Shown: piece after piece, positions 19,344-29,494 of the stretch | Numbering within the stretch: the stretch's first letter is position 1 | How the letters are laid out: every line of letters begins with the position of its first letter | DNA from: Streptococcus sp. oral taxon 058 str. F0407 | GTDB lineage: Bacteria; Bacillota; Bacilli; Lactobacillales; Streptococcaceae | Direction: 5' to 3' | DNA: 49,830 nucleotides | NCBI RefSeq assembly: GCF_000235485.1 | Contig: NZ_JH378893.1 | Location: 3,340-53,169 of the forward strand | Position numbers and translations under genes: made by a program | Notes under the pieces: generated by a model | What the model was told of the DNA's origin: nothing | The model's database searches: none | What the model saw: only the letters and a program-made list of their open reading frames with translations

Positions 19344-19371
19344 AGTATAACACTTTCAGAATCAATGTCAA
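19344..19371 (-). promoter_or_regulatory. Promoter of the trmL leader RNA
   Basis: A consensus TTGACA (19366-19371), a 16-nt spacer and TATACT (19344-19349) with TGT before it. It starts about 125 nt before trmL. Confidence 0.75.
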
Positions 19372-19613
19372 TAGAAACGACTTGATTTTTTTACTTTTTT
19401 TGATGATATTTTCATGTTTGGTCATTCCATTTCTGAAAAGGGATAGTAAAAGAGTAAAATCACTTCAAATCAGAGACGTTGTTATAGAAGTTAAGCAGAT
19501 TTATCTTCAAAAACTTGAAAAAGCCTTTTCTCCCCCTAAAAATCGCCTTGGCAAGTGCATTTTTTGCTAAAAAAGGGTATGATAGTTACATCATGAAAAA
19601 GTAGGTTTTTTAT
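19372..19613. other. Divergent spacer between the trmL leader and trkA
   Basis: A T-rich spacer of about 240 bases. A plus-strand frame of about 60 codons exists but has no ribosome site and no protein-like composition. TATGAT at 19578-19583 may be the trkA -10; no well-spaced -35 is visible. Confidence 0.4.
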
Positions 19614-20963
19614 ATGAAAATTGTCCTTGTTGGTGGAGGGAAAGTCGGTTTTGCCCTCTGTCGTTCACTAGTTGCAGAAAAACATGACGTTGTCCTCATC
19701 GAGCAAAATGAAGCTGTACTGAACCATATTGCCAGTCGCTTTGATATCATGGGCCTCCTTGGAAATGGTGCCGACTTTACTATCTTAGAGCAAGCCGGTG
19801 TCCAAGAGTGTGATATCTTTATCGCTCTAACTGAATACGATGAAGTAAATATGATTTCAGCGGTACTGGCTAAAAAAATGGGCGCTAAAGAAACCATCGT
19901 TCGGGTGCGAAATCCTGAATACTCTAATGCTTATTTTAAAGAGAAAAATATTCTTGGATTTTCACTTATCGTTAATCCAGAACTCTTAGCAGCCCGTGCC
20001 ATCTCAAATATCATCGATTTTCCTAATGCCCTCTCAGTGGAGCGTTTTGCTGGAGGTCGTGTCAGCCTGATGGAGTTTGTTATCAAAGATTCTAGCGGGC
20101 TCTGTCAAATGCCAATCTCAGACTTCCGTAAAAAATTTGGCAACATCATTGTCTGTGCTATGGAAAGAGACCATCAACTCATGATTCCAAGTGGTGATGT
20201 CACTATCCAGGACAAGGATAGGATTTTTGTTACGGGAAATCGTGTGGATATGATGCTTTTCCACAACTATTTCAAATCACGTGCAGTGAAAAGCTTGCTT
20301 ATCGTTGGAGCTGGAAAAATCGCTTATTATCTACTTGGCATTTTGAAAGACAGTCGTATTGATACCAAGGTCATCGAGATTAACCCTGAAAGAGCTCGTT
20401 TCTTTAGTGAAAAATTTCCTAATCTCTATATCGTACAAGGAGATGGAACTGCTAAGGACATCTTACTCGAAGAAAGTGCTCCTAGCTATGATGCAGTCGC
20501 AACCTTAACTGGGGTTGATGAGGAAAACATCATCACCTCCATGTTCCTTGACCGTGTTGGCGTCCAAAAAAACATCACTAAAGTCAATCGGACTAGCCTT
20601 CTAGAGATTATCCATGCGCCTGATTTTTCAAGTATCATCACGCCGAAAATCATCGCAGTGGATACCATTATGCACTTTATCCGTGGTCGGGTAAACGCCC
20701 AATACTCAGATCTTCAAGCCATGCACCATCTTGCAAACGGCCAAATTGAAACCCTGCAATTCCATATCAAGGAAACCAATAAAATGACTGCCAAGCCCCT
20801 TTCGCATCTAAAATTAAAAAAAGGTGTGCTCATCGCAGCCATTATCCGAAAAGGAAAAACAATCTTCCCTACTGGAGAGGATATACTTGAGGTCGGAGAC
20901 CAGTTACTCGTGACGACCTTACTGCCAAACATCACTAAGATTTATGACTTGATTGAGAGGTAA
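19614..20963 (+). CDS. trkA: Trk potassium uptake regulatory subunit TrkA
   Basis: A 449-residue cytosolic protein with duplicated RCK units. The first Rossmann motif is VLVGGGKVG (4-12) with acidic E30 at the ribose position; the second is VGAGKIA (231-237). Each RCK_N is followed by an RCK_C domain (about 140-220 and 370-449). The NAD-binding gating ring sits on the TrkH channel and responds to nucleotides. trkH begins 3 nt after its stop, so the pair is one operon. The ribosome site (GTAGG, 10 nt before ATG) is weak. Confidence 0.93.
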   Translation: MKIVLVGGGKVGFALCRSLVAEKHDVVLIEQNEAVLNHIASRFDIMGLLGNGADFTILEQAGVQECDIFIALTEYDEVNMISAVLAKKMGAKETIVRVRNPEYSNAYFKEKNILGFSLIVNPELLAARAISNIIDFPNALSVERFAGGRVSLMEFVIKDSSGLCQMPISDFRKKFGNIIVCAMERDHQLMIPSGDVTIQDKDRIFVTGNRVDMMLFHNYFKSRAVKSLLIVGAGKIAYYLLGILKDSRIDTKVIEINPERARFFSEKFPNLYIVQGDGTAKDILLEESAPSYDAVATLTGVDEENIITSMFLDRVGVQKNITKVNRTSLLEIIHAPDFSSIITPKIIAVDTIMHFIRGRVNAQYSDLQAMHHLANGQIETLQFHIKETNKMTAKPLSHLKLKKGVLIAAIIRKGKTIFPTGEDILEVGDQLLVTTLLPNITKIYDLIER

Positions 20964-20966
20964 AAA

Positions 20967-22406
20967 ATGAATAAAAGTATGATTCGTTACCTCCTCTCAA
21001 AACTTCTCTTGATTGAGGCTATTCTCCTCCTAGTTCCTGTGAGTGTAGCGACCTATTATCAAGAATCCAGTCAAGTATTTATCGCTCTCTTTTCTACGAT
21101 TGGAATTTTAGTTCTTCTCGGTGGTTTAGGTGTTTTACGAAAACCGAAAAATCAACGGATTTATGCCAAGGAGGGTGTCTTAATCGTTGCCCTCTGTTGG
21201 ATTCTCTGGTCTTTCTTTGGTGGCTTACCCTTTGTCTTTTCGGGACAAATTCCAAGTGTTATTGATGCCTTCTTTGAAATCAGTTCTGGTTTTACAACTA
21301 CAGGAGCAACTATTCTGAACGATGTTTCCGTTCTCAGTCGTTCCCTCCTCTTCTGGCGAAGTTTCACCCACTTGATTGGAGGGATGGGGGTGCTCGTCTT
21401 TGCACTTGCTATTATGGACAATGCTAAGAATAGTCACTTAGAGGTGATGAAGGCTGAGGTACCTGGGCCTGTCTTTGGTAAGGTTGTATCCAAGCTCAAA
21501 AACACTGCTCAGATTCTCTATCTGCTTTATCTAGCTCTCTTCTCCCTCTTTGTGATTATCTACTACCTAGCAGGTATGCCTCTCTACGATAGTTTTGTCA
21601 TCGCTATGGGAACAGCTGGTACAGGAGGATTCACCGTCTACAACGATGGAATTGCCCACTATGGCAGTTCCCTGATTACCTATCTTGTCAGTTTTGGTGT
21701 CCTGGTTTTCGGGGTCAATTTTAACCTGTATTACTTCCTTATGCTCCGTCGGGTCAAGGCCTTCTTTGGAGATGAAGAACTACGAGCATATGTAATCATT
21801 GTCCTAGTTTCTACCGGCTTGATTACTCTTAATACGCTCCACCTCTACCAAGGTGTGTCTAAGAGTTTTGAGATGGCTCTCTTCCAAGTGTCCAATATCA
21901 TCACGACAACAGGTTTTGGTTACGGAGATATTACCAACTGGCCTCTCTTCTCCCAATTTATCCTCCTCTTCCTCATGGGAATCGGTGGCTCAGCTGGCTC
22001 AACTGCAGGTGGTCTTAAGGTGATCAGAGGACTCATCCTTACAAAAATTGCCAAAAACCAGATTCTGTCCATCTTATCCCCTCACCGTGTCTTGACTCTC
22101 CATGTTAATAAAACTGTAATTGATAAGGATACCCAGCACAAGATTCTCAAGTATTTTGCCATCTATATGATGATTATTCTCTCTCTCATCTTTATCGTCA
22201 GTCTTGATAGCAATGATTTTCTAGTCGTGACCAGTGCGGTCTTCAGCTGTTTTAACAATATCGGACCGATTCTAGGTACAACCTCTAGTTTTGCCATCTT
22301 CAGTCCCATCTCTAAAATCCTGCTCTCATTTGCAATGATTGCAGGCCGCTTAGAGATTTACCCAATTTTGCTACTCTTTATGAAACGCACTTGGTCTAAA
22401 CGTTAA
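20967..22406 (+). CDS. trkH: Trk potassium uptake channel subunit TrkH
   Basis: A 479-residue membrane protein with the four pore loops of the SKT superfamily: SGFTTTGATIL (about 109-119), GTAGTGGFTVY (about 215-225), TTTGFGYGD (about 314-322) and CFNNIGPILG (about 427-436). Each selectivity-filter glycine is present. Helices fill the remainder, with a basic C-terminus. It conducts K+ inward in complex with TrkA, encoded just upstream. AGAGG precedes the ATG. Confidence 0.95.
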   Translation: MNKSMIRYLLSKLLLIEAILLLVPVSVATYYQESSQVFIALFSTIGILVLLGGLGVLRKPKNQRIYAKEGVLIVALCWILWSFFGGLPFVFSGQIPSVIDAFFEISSGFTTTGATILNDVSVLSRSLLFWRSFTHLIGGMGVLVFALAIMDNAKNSHLEVMKAEVPGPVFGKVVSKLKNTAQILYLLYLALFSLFVIIYYLAGMPLYDSFVIAMGTAGTGGFTVYNDGIAHYGSSLITYLVSFGVLVFGVNFNLYYFLMLRRVKAFFGDEELRAYVIIVLVSTGLITLNTLHLYQGVSKSFEMALFQVSNIITTTGFGYGDITNWPLFSQFILLFLMGIGGSAGSTAGGLKVIRGLILTKIAKNQILSILSPHRVLTLHVNKTVIDKDTQHKILKYFAIYMMIILSLIFIVSLDSNDFLVVTSAVFSCFNNIGPILGTTSSFAIFSPISKILLSFAMIAGRLEIYPILLLFMKRTWSKR

Positions 22407-22415
22407 TTATAATAC

Positions 22416-22449
22416 AATTCCCCTTTTACAAGTAAGTAGAAGGGGAATT
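22416..22449 (+). terminator. trkAH terminator
   Basis: aattcccctt (22416-22425) and aaggggaatt (22440-22449) form a perfect 10-bp stem followed by TTTTCT, 10 nt after the trkH stop. Confidence 0.88.
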
Positions 22450-22463
22450 TTTCTATTAAAAAT

Positions 22464-22485
22464 GAGAAGACCATTCGGTCCTCTC
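22464..22485 (-). terminator. ami operon terminator
   Basis: Minus-strand GAGAGGACC, loop GAAT, GGTCTTCTC (9-bp stem, one G-U), then ATTTTTAATAG. It lies 9 nt after the amiF stop and faces the trkAH terminator. Confidence 0.85.
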
Positions 22486-22494
22486 CTAATCTAT

Positions 22495-23424
22495 TTATTT
22501 TTTAAGAGCTTCTTTGTATCGAGCAACTTCCGCTTGGTTAGCCCAAACATAGTGACCTGGACGAATTTCTACCATAGATGGCTTATCTGTCTCATAGTCA
22601 TGTTGGTCAGGATCATAAACTTTCAAGACCTTCTTGCGTTCCAAGATTGGATCTGGAATCGGTACAGCAGATAGAAGTGCTTGAGTGTATGGGTGGACAG
22701 GATTGTTAAACAATTCCTCTGTCTCCGCCACTTCGACGATAACTCCCTTATAGATAACCGCGATACGATCTGAGATAAAGCGAACAACTGACAAGTCATG
22801 CGCGATAAAGAGATAAGTCAAGCCCAACTCTTTTTGGAACTTCTTGAGCAAGTTCAAGACTTGCGCACGCACTGATACATCCAAGGCAGAGATTGGTTCA
22901 TCCGCAATAACGAAATCAGGTTCCATCACAAGGGCACGGGCAATCCCGATACGCTGACGTTGACCACCAGAAAACTCGTGTGGATAACGGGTCAAGTGTT
23001 CTTTCAAAAGTCCAACTTCATGGATCATCTTTTGAACTTTTTCTTTCCGATCTTCTTCATCTTTAAACAAGTGGTAGTTGTAAAGACCTTCAGAGATGAT
23101 ATAGTCAACCGTCGCACGCTCATTCAAGCTTGCTGCAGGGTCCTGGAAAATCATCTGAATACGACGGATTAAGTCTGCTGATTCCTTATGAGATTTTTTC
23201 CCATTGATTTTCTGACCATCAAAGATGATCTCACCTTTACTAGTATTGTTCAAACCAATAATGGCACGACCAATCGTTGTTTTCCCACTACCAGACTCAC
23301 CAACAAGAGAGAAAGTTTCTCCCTTGTTGATAAAGAAGTTGGCGTTTTTAACCGCGACAAACTTCTTACTTCCTTCACCAAAGGAAATTTCTAAATCTTT
23401 AATTTCTACTAATTTTTCAGACAT
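22495..23424 (-). CDS. amiF: Oligopeptide ABC transporter ATPase AmiF
   Basis: A 309-residue OppF-type ATPase. Walker A is GESGSGKTT (about 38-46), the signature is [15 protein letters not shown] and Walker B is [12 protein letters not shown], with the switch His in IAHDL. The C-terminal extension with [11 protein letters not shown] is typical of the oligopeptide branch. It pairs with AmiE to power the AmiC-AmiD channel, importing peptides bound by AmiA. Last gene of the operon; GGAGGAAGG precedes the ATG and the gap to amiE is 10 nt. Confidence 0.96.
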   Translation of the reverse strand: MSEKLVEIKDLEISFGEGSKKFVAVKNANFFINKGETFSLVGESGSGKTTIGRAIIGLNNTSKGEIIFDGQKINGKKSHKESADLIRRIQMIFQDPAASLNERATVDYIISEGLYNYHLFKDEEDRKEKVQKMIHEVGLLKEHLTRYPHEFSGGQRQRIGIARALVMEPDFVIADEPISALDVSVRAQVLNLLKKFQKELGLTYLFIAHDLSVVRFISDRIAVIYKGVIVEVAETEELFNNPVHPYTQALLSAVPIPDPILERKKVLKVYDPDQHDYETDKPSMVEIRPGHYVWANQAEVARYKEALKK

Positions 23425-23434
23425 TTCCTTCCTC

Positions 23435-24502
23435 CTAGTCTTCTAGATGAGCAAAGCCCATTTTATCACGAATCTTGTCATGCAAATCTGCAATGACTCC
23501 AGGTTTTTCAACTTTAGGAGCATTCTCATGAAGCAACCAAGTCTTAGCCCAGTGGGTATCAGTGACTGAAAACTTAGGTGCCTTCTCTTCAAAATCAATT
23601 TGCATCGCATAATCTGAACGAAGGGCAAAAGCATCACCTTTCAACTCAGTATAAAGAGACGGTGGTGTTCCTGGGATAGAGTACAATTCCCCTTTGTCAT
23701 CAGCGAGCTGAGGCAAGCTAGACAAGAGACTCCAAGTATATGGATGACGTGGATCGTAGAAGACTTCCTCAACAGTACCGTACTCTACAATTTCCCCAGC
23801 ATACATAACCGCTACCTTATCGGCAATACTTGCTACCACACCAAGGTCATGGGTGATGAAGATAATGGTAAAGTGGTACTCATTTTGCAAGGTTTTAAGC
23901 AAATCAATGATTTGCGCTTGAATGGTTACATCAAGGGCCGTAGTCGGCTCGTCACAGATCAAGATATCTGGACGACAGGCAAGGGCAATCGCAATAACGA
24001 TACGTTGGCGCATCCCTCCAGAATATTGGAAAGGATACTCGTCAAAACGTTTTTCAGCGTCTGGAATTCCGACCTTGTTCATATAGTCGATTGCCATCTC
24101 TTTGGCTTCCTTAGCTGTTTTCCCTTGATGTTTAACGATAACTTCTGTGATTTGGCTACCGATTGTATTGATTGGGTCCAAGCTCGTCATTGGATCTTGG
24201 AAGATGGTCGCAATTTTAGCACCACGAATCTTCTCCCATTCCTTGTTAGAATTCAAGGCGGTCAAGTCTTGTCCACGATAGTCGATGCTTCCTTGGGCAA
24301 TACGTCCATTGTCTTCTAACATCCCTGTAAAGGTTTTTGTTAAAACAGATTTACCAGAACCAGACTCACCTACCAAGGCAAGAACTTCTCCTTCAATCAG
24401 GTCCAGAGAAACTCCTCGGATAGCCGTCAGAACTTTGTCACGAACGTCAAATTCCACGACAATATCACGAGCAGTCAAAATTACATTATTTTCTTTTGTC
24501 AT
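23435..24502 (-). CDS. amiE: Oligopeptide ABC transporter ATPase AmiE
   Basis: A 355-residue OppD-type ATPase. Walker [11 protein letters not shown] (about 46-55), signature [17 protein letters not shown], Walker [12 protein letters not shown] and switch FITHDLG are all intact. The C-terminus carries the oligo_HPY segment ([15 protein letters not shown]). Forms the ATPase pair with AmiF. In streptococci the Ami system imports nutrient peptides and short signalling peptides used in competence and Rgg/SHP circuits. It lies 8 nt after amiD, with AGGAGTAGAC before the ATG. Confidence 0.96.
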   Translation of the reverse strand: MTKENNVILTARDIVVEFDVRDKVLTAIRGVSLDLIEGEVLALVGESGSGKSVLTKTFTGMLEDNGRIAQGSIDYRGQDLTALNSNKEWEKIRGAKIATIFQDPMTSLDPINTIGSQITEVIVKHQGKTAKEAKEMAIDYMNKVGIPDAEKRFDEYPFQYSGGMRQRIVIAIALACRPDILICDEPTTALDVTIQAQIIDLLKTLQNEYHFTIIFITHDLGVVASIADKVAVMYAGEIVEYGTVEEVFYDPRHPYTWSLLSSLPQLADDKGELYSIPGTPPSLYTELKGDAFALRSDYAMQIDFEEKAPKFSVTDTHWAKTWLLHENAPKVEKPGVIADLHDKIRDKMGFAHLED

Positions 24503-24510
24503 GTCTACTC

Positions 24511-25437
24511 CTATCTATGTGTACGTGGATCACTAGCGTCCGCTAGGTTTTGACCAACAACGAAAAGAGATAGGGATACCAAGATCAAGGTTGTCAACGG
24601 AATCCAGAACAAGTAAGCGTTGGTCGTAACGTTTTGTGAGTAATCTGAGATCAAACGTCCCAAACTTGGCACTGTTACAGGTAATCCCAATCCAAAGAAG
24701 GAAAGGAAGGCTTCATAAGAGATGAAGCTTGGCAACATCAAGGTCATTGTAGAAACAATAACAGATACCAATTGTGGCATGATATTTTTAACGATGATTT
24801 TAAAGGTTGGTGTTCCAAGTGTTTGTGAAGCGAGGTTGTATTCCAAGTCACGGTAACGCATGATTTGGATACGAATCATATAAGCAATCCCAATCCAAGT
24901 TGTCACACTCATGGCAAAAATCAAATTCCAGAAACCAGCACCAATTGAGTAAGTCAAGACAATGACAATCAAGAGAGATGGAATGTTTGAAATAATGTTA
25001 TAAACTTCCATCATGACGCGGTCAACGGATTTTGAAATCCCCCAAATCCCACCAACAATAACCCCGATCACAAGGTTGATAAAAGTGGCAATGACAGAGA
25101 TGAGGATAGAGTTACGAGCACCAAACCAAACCCCATCAAACAAGGATTTACCATTACTATCTGTACCAAACCAATGTTCGGCATTGGGCTTGATAAAACG
25201 AGCGCTAAAGTCATTCACCTTACTTACATCGTTGAAGTCAAAATCTGAGAACATTGGATAAATAAAGCTCATCAAGATAATGGCAACCAAAATCCCCAAC
25301 ATAATAACTGTTGATTTTTTCTTTAGAAACTGTCTAAATACAGAACCCCAGTATGAATAGGCAGGGGCATCAATTGTTTCAGAGGCAAAATCGTCACGTT
25401 TTACGAACTGAAATTTTTCTTTTCCGATTGTTGACAT
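24511..25437 (-). CDS. amiD: Oligopeptide ABC transporter permease AmiD
   Basis: A 308-residue OppC-like permease: one N-terminal helix (about 42-62), an external loop with [19 protein letters not shown] and five C-terminal helices (about 100-300). The ATPase-contact EAA loop is around [19 protein letters not shown]. Its ATG shares one base with the amiC stop (TAATG), so translation is coupled. Forms the membrane channel with AmiC. Confidence 0.95.
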   Translation of the reverse strand: MSTIGKEKFQFVKRDDFASETIDAPAYSYWGSVFRQFLKKKSTVIMLGILVAIILMSFIYPMFSDFDFNDVSKVNDFSARFIKPNAEHWFGTDSNGKSLFDGVWFGARNSILISVIATFINLVIGVIVGGIWGISKSVDRVMMEVYNIISNIPSLLIVIVLTYSIGAGFWNLIFAMSVTTWIGIAYMIRIQIMRYRDLEYNLASQTLGTPTFKIIVKNIMPQLVSVIVSTMTLMLPSFISYEAFLSFFGLGLPVTVPSLGRLISDYSQNVTTNAYLFWIPLTTLILVSLSLFVVGQNLADASDPRTHR

Positions 25438-26933
25438 TATTTGCCTCCTTTCTCTGTCAATTTAATACGTGGATCAAGCATGGTCATCCAGATATCTCCT
25501 ACAAAGAGTGAGAAGATAGAGATACATGTAAAGATAAAGACGAGACCAACTACCATTGAGTTGTTTGATGCCTTAACAGAGTCAATCAACATTTTACCCA
25601 TACCTGGGAAAGCGAAGACGGTTTCTGTCAATGTTGCACCACCAATAACCCCGATCACGGCACCAGGAATACCTGAAACCAAAGGAACCATTGCATTTTT
25701 AAAGATGTGTTTATTTGAAATTTCTTTTTCAGACAAACCTTTGGCACGCGCAAAACGGACGAAGTCTTGAGATTGCAAGTCGATCATGTAACGACGGATC
25801 CAGATAGCTGTACTTGGCGCACCCAGCAGACCTAGAATAACTGCTGGTAAGACATAAGAACGCCAATCTCCAGCACCTAAGATAGGGAATGAGTCTGGCA
25901 GACCAATGGATGACCCAATCAAACGAACGATGTAAACCAAGGCAATCGTTGGAAGAGCAAGCAAGAAGGTTAGGGCACCTGTAGAGAAGCTATCAATCCA
26001 AGTATTCTTGTGGCGAGCCATAGCAGAACCAAGAGGAATAGCGATAGCATAAGAAATAATCAAACCGATCAAACCAGCAACCGCTGAACTTGCAATCATA
26101 GATGGGTATTGATAATTGCTTTCTGTAGCTGTATATGGATCGCCCTTCCCATAGTTGGCTACCTCACGCGCATCTGCTTGACTTGGAGATTTGTAGGTAC
26201 GAGAGTAAATATCTACAGACGAAGTCTTTTTACCCGTAGGGAATTGAACTTCTGATGTCTTAGTTTGTCCTTGACCTTGTGTGATAACTTGAAGCACTGG
26301 TGTGTTTGCATAAGTTGGGTAAGAGTCACCCAAGTTAATGTTCACAAAGTTTTGGTGTACAAATGGGAATTGATTGTTGAAATACAAAAGGTATTTATGT
26401 TTTGTACCTGAACCAACCAATGACCAACCAATAGCAGGATCATTTTCAAAACGAAGATAACGTTGCAAGTTTGGATTTTCAGGGTCTTGAATCTTGTTTG
26501 TATGGTCAATATCAATCAAGTTGGCATAGAATTTGAAAACACGTTCAAAAATTGGAATTTCACGCGTAGCATAGAATTGACCACTCTCAGTGAACTGACC
26601 TAGAGTCCAACCATTACCAAGTTGTTGGATATATTTTTCATAGATAGCTTTATTTGTATCATTTGCATCTACTGTAACAGAAGGGTCAATACTACTAGCT
26701 TTTTCCTGCAACTCCTTGGTATCGTAGTACTCGATATAGCCCATCCGCTCATAAACGGTATTTTCATAGTTATCCCGTTTATCTGGCGTCGTTGCAATCT
26801 TGTTATAGTTGGTATCCTGCTTGAAAATCAGTTTTCGAGGAACCATCGTATAGATAATCGTGTAGGTCAAGGTTGTCACCAAGAAGATAGACACCAATGA
26901 ACGCAATACACGCATAAAAATATATTTCTTCAT
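25437..26933 (-). CDS. amiC: Oligopeptide ABC transporter permease AmiC
   Basis: A 498-residue OppB-like permease, longer than enteric OppB (about 306) because of an extracytoplasmic insert of about 240 residues (about 32-275) after the first helix, characteristic of streptococcal AmiC. Five helices follow (about 280-485), with the EAA loop [29 protein letters not shown] precedes the ATG. It is separated from amiA by 66 nt that hold a hairpin likely to lower read-through from amiA. Confidence 0.95.
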   Translation of the reverse strand: MKKYIFMRVLRSLVSIFLVTTLTYTIIYTMVPRKLIFKQDTNYNKIATTPDKRDNYENTVYERMGYIEYYDTKELQEKASSIDPSVTVDANDTNKAIYEKYIQQLGNGWTLGQFTESGQFYATREIPIFERVFKFYANLIDIDHTNKIQDPENPNLQRYLRFENDPAIGWSLVGSGTKHKYLLYFNNQFPFVHQNFVNINLGDSYPTYANTPVLQVITQGQGQTKTSEVQFPTGKKTSSVDIYSRTYKSPSQADAREVANYGKGDPYTATESNYQYPSMIASSAVAGLIGLIISYAIAIPLGSAMARHKNTWIDSFSTGALTFLLALPTIALVYIVRLIGSSIGLPDSFPILGAGDWRSYVLPAVILGLLGAPSTAIWIRRYMIDLQSQDFVRFARAKGLSEKEISNKHIFKNAMVPLVSGIPGAVIGVIGGATLTETVFAFPGMGKMLIDSVKASNNSMVVGLVFIFTCISIFSLFVGDIWMTMLDPRIKLTEKGGK

Positions 26934-26957
26934 ATCGTTTCCTTTTAAAATCCCAAA

Positions 26958-26987
26958 AGAACCTTCTCCTCATGGAGAGAAAGTTCT
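26958..26987 (-). promoter_or_regulatory. Attenuator-like hairpin between amiA and amiC
   Basis: agaaccttctc (26958-26968) and gagaaagttct (26977-26987) form an 11-bp stem with one G-U in the minus-strand RNA, followed by TTTTGGGATTTT. The T run is broken, as expected for a partial terminator that gives more amiA than amiCDEF. Confidence 0.6.
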
Positions 26988-26999
26988 CTTGAGAGTTAT

Positions 27000-28979
27000 T
27001 TATTTAACGTGATTAGCCAATTCTTTTTGAACTTTTTCGTTTGATTCTTTTTTCTCTTTGAGCCATTTCTCACGAGCTTGTTCATAGTCAGCTTTGGTTA
27101 CTACCTTGTCTTGCAACTGAATATACTTGAAGTATACATCTGAGCCCTTATCTCCAGACTGGCTGTATGATGCTGTGAATGGTACAACACGAGAAATGAA
27201 TGGCGCTGCACCACTACCTGACATAGCAGGAAGGAAGAGTGAGCTATCTGTCAACCAAGCTTGAGCAGCCGCGTATTTTTCATAACGAACATTCAAATCA
27301 TTGGTTTCTTTTGCAGCTTCATCAACTAGCTTATCGTATTCTTTCAAACCAACTTGTGCAGCCGCTGCATTTGCTGGATTGTCATAACCCATATAAGTTT
27401 TTGTTTGCTCGCTGTTAGTTGTTTTCAAGATATCAAGGTAAGTTGATGGATCTTCATAGTCAGGGTTCCATCCAACTGCTCCTGAGAGATCCCAATCTTC
27501 TGCTGCAGCGTTTGCAGCATAGTATGTGATGTTGTTCAACTCATCTTTAGAAATTTGTTGGATGTCGATAACTACATTGCCTTCACCAAGTACTGTTTCA
27601 ACTGATTGTTTGAAAGATTGAATACGTGCGATATAGTTCTTATTGGTTTGGTCTACTGGGATATCCAAGTGGATAGGGAATTTCACACCCTCTGCTTCCA
27701 ATGCCGTTTTAGCTTTCGCAAATTCGGCTTTGGCTTTATCGGCGTTGAAGAGTCCATCTTGACCATCAGCAAAGTTTACATTCTTCCATTCATCACCATA
27801 AGCAGTCATCTTATCAGTTACCAAGTCACCGAAAGTTTTTTCACCTGCAGAGACAAAGGTAGGTTTCACAAAGAGGTTACGAACGGCAAGGGGAGCACCT
27901 TCTTTGCCATTTACTTGAGCTGAGTAAGAAGTACGGTCAAAGGCAAAGTTCAAAGCCTGACGGAAATCCTTGTTAAGAAGAGCTTTCTTAGTAGAAGATT
28001 TCTCTTCATCAGTTGTTTTCGCAGTATATTTGTAGCTTTGACGGTCAATATTAACACCTAGACCAAAAATACCAGGTCCTGATGGAGTGTAGAAGATATT
28101 TTCCTTGTAGGTTTCTTCTACTTTAGAATAGTTTGAACTTGTTGGGAAGAGACGGGCATAGCTATAGGCTCCACTTGTAAAGTTACGCTCAATTGACTCT
28201 TGGTCTGACCCATCATAGAAAGCAAGGGTTACTTTATCAAGATGAACATTGTCTTTATCCCAATATTGTTCATTTTTAGCGAATTCAATAGAAGACTTAG
28301 CAGTCAAACCTTTCAGTAAGAATGGACCATTGTAAAGCAAGGATGTAGGGTCAGTTGCTTTGGCAAAGTCGGCCCCTTTTGATTTTTCAAAATCTTCGTT
28401 CAATGGCCAGAAGATTGCGTAGGCCATCTTAGAATTCCAGTATGGTTCTGGCTGGTTCAAAGTATACTCAAGAGTATAATCATCAACTGCCTTTACACCT
28501 ACTGAAGAAAAGTCTTTATTGTTTCCAGCTTTATAGTCAGCTAGACCTTTAACTGAATCTTCTGCTAAATAAAGTGCTTCTGACTTGTTATCAGCTGCGT
28601 GTTTCAAGCCATTTACGAAGTCTTTCGCTTTCACTTCAGCATACTCTTCGCCATCTGATGTCGTCCATTTGACACCTTTACGAATCTTGTAGGTATAAGT
28701 CAACCCATCTTTTGAGACTGACCAGTCTTCTGCAACTGCAGGAGTCAAATTCCCATATTTATCATTTGTAAAGAGACCATCGATACCATTTGAAGTGGCA
28801 ATTTTGGTACTTTGTTTCCCTGAAATGAGGTAATCCAATGTTTCTGGGTCAGCTGAATAAACATAACCATAGGATTTTGGAGCTGTTAAATCAGATGATT
28901 TTGAAGAACCACAAGCAGCGAGAACGCCAGTTGCCAGCAAAGCAATCCCTGCTGTAACAAATACTCTACTTTTTTTCAT
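27000..28979 (-). CDS. amiA: Oligopeptide-binding lipoprotein AmiA
   Basis: A 659-residue solute-binding lipoprotein. MKKSRVFVTAGIALLATG is the signal and LAAC the lipobox, with Cys about 22 lipid-modified and anchored outside the membrane. The SBP_bac_5 fold follows: SADPETLDYLISGKQST near the start, SKDGLTYTYKIRKGVKWTT, and a peptide-pocket domain to about 620. It captures peptides and hands them to AmiCDEF. The start at 28979 has AGGAG before it; an upstream reading to 29018 overlaps the promoter and is rejected. It heads the operon. Confidence 0.96.
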   Translation of the reverse strand: MKKSRVFVTAGIALLATGVLAACGSSKSSDLTAPKSYGYVYSADPETLDYLISGKQSTKIATSNGIDGLFTNDKYGNLTPAVAEDWSVSKDGLTYTYKIRKGVKWTTSDGEEYAEVKAKDFVNGLKHAADNKSEALYLAEDSVKGLADYKAGNNKDFSSVGVKAVDDYTLEYTLNQPEPYWNSKMAYAIFWPLNEDFEKSKGADFAKATDPTSLLYNGPFLLKGLTAKSSIEFAKNEQYWDKDNVHLDKVTLAFYDGSDQESIERNFTSGAYSYARLFPTSSNYSKVEETYKENIFYTPSGPGIFGLGVNIDRQSYKYTAKTTDEEKSSTKKALLNKDFRQALNFAFDRTSYSAQVNGKEGAPLAVRNLFVKPTFVSAGEKTFGDLVTDKMTAYGDEWKNVNFADGQDGLFNADKAKAEFAKAKTALEAEGVKFPIHLDIPVDQTNKNYIARIQSFKQSVETVLGEGNVVIDIQQISKDELNNITYYAANAAAEDWDLSGAVGWNPDYEDPSTYLDILKTTNSEQTKTYMGYDNPANAAAAQVGLKEYDKLVDEAAKETNDLNVRYEKYAAAQAWLTDSSLFLPAMSGSGAAPFISRVVPFTASYSQSGDKGSDVYFKYIQLQDKVVTKADYEQAREKWLKEKKESNEKVQKELANHVK

Positions 28980-29017
28980 GTATGTAACTCCTCTTAAAAA
29001 ATTTAGGCTTATTGCCA

Positions 29018-29046
29018 ATTATACCATAGATTTCTCAAAAAGTAAA
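29018..29046 (-). promoter_or_regulatory. ami operon promoter
   Basis: TTTACT (29041-29046), a 17-nt spacer and TATAAT (29018-29023) with TGG before it (extended -10). The 5' UTR is about 30 nt. Confidence 0.8.
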
Positions 29047-29242
29047 CGAATTTTCAGAATATTTAGGCGTGTAACCACAAAAAACTTTCATTTATCAAAT
29101 TTCTTTATTCTTTGTTTGCTATCTATAGAATCAAAAGGGAAGTTAAGGCTCTATAAAGCCTGATTTTCAGATTTTCTCTCCCCATTTTTCCATCCAATCA
29201 GAAAGGGCAATCTTCTAAATTGGATTTTCGATTAAGAAACTA

Positions 29243-29271
29243 TTGACGTAGAATCATTTTCAAGGTATAAT
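29243..29271 (+). promoter_or_regulatory. tRNA-Cys promoter
   Basis: TTGACG (29243-29248), a 17-nt spacer and TATAAT (29266-29271), 12 nt before the tRNA. The rest of the spacer from 29047 to 29242 holds nothing I can identify. Confidence 0.8.
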
Positions 29272-29283
29272 ATTAAACGTTGA

Positions 29284-29354
29284 GGCGGTATAGCCAAGTG
29301 GTAAGGCACGGCTCTGCAAAAGCTTGATCGTCGGTTCAAATCCGTCTACCGCCT
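29284..29354 (+). tRNA. tRNA-Cys (anticodon GCA)
   Basis: A 71-nt cloverleaf. The acceptor stem GGCGGTA pairs with TACCGCC, the discriminator is T and CCA is not encoded. The anticodon loop CTCTGCAAAAG has GCA at 29316-29318, and the T loop GGTTCAAATCC is standard. Confidence 0.97.
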
Positions 29355-29390
29355 TTCAATACCTGAATTAACAGGAATTAACCGAATGAA

Positions 29391-29410
29391 AAGTCCGAAA
29401 AATCGGGCTT
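29391..29410 (+). terminator. tRNA-Cys terminator
   Basis: aagtccga (29391-29398) pairs with tcgggctt (29403-29410), one G-U, then TTTTTATTTTTT. Confidence 0.85.
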
Positions 29411-29468
29411 TTTTATTTTTTCTTCGGACAAATAAGGACAACTTTGAAAAAACTTTTGGGGCGAATGA

Positions 29469-29494
29469 AAAACAGTGACGAAAATCACTGTTTT
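29469..29494 (-). terminator. Terminator overlapping the CorC-like gene stop
   Basis: aaaacagtga and tcactgtttt form a perfect 10-bp stem around cgaaaa. The minus strand continues TTTCATTC. The stem includes the last bases of the stop codon. Confidence 0.65.

Noticed and set aside
19382..19570. Plus-strand 62-codon frame before trkA
   Set aside because: No ribosome site, T-rich composition and no recognisable protein features.
29355..29468. Integration scar next to tRNA-Cys
   Set aside because: I found only a terminator and a short ggacaa duplication; no copy of the tRNA 3' end or integrase gene is present.
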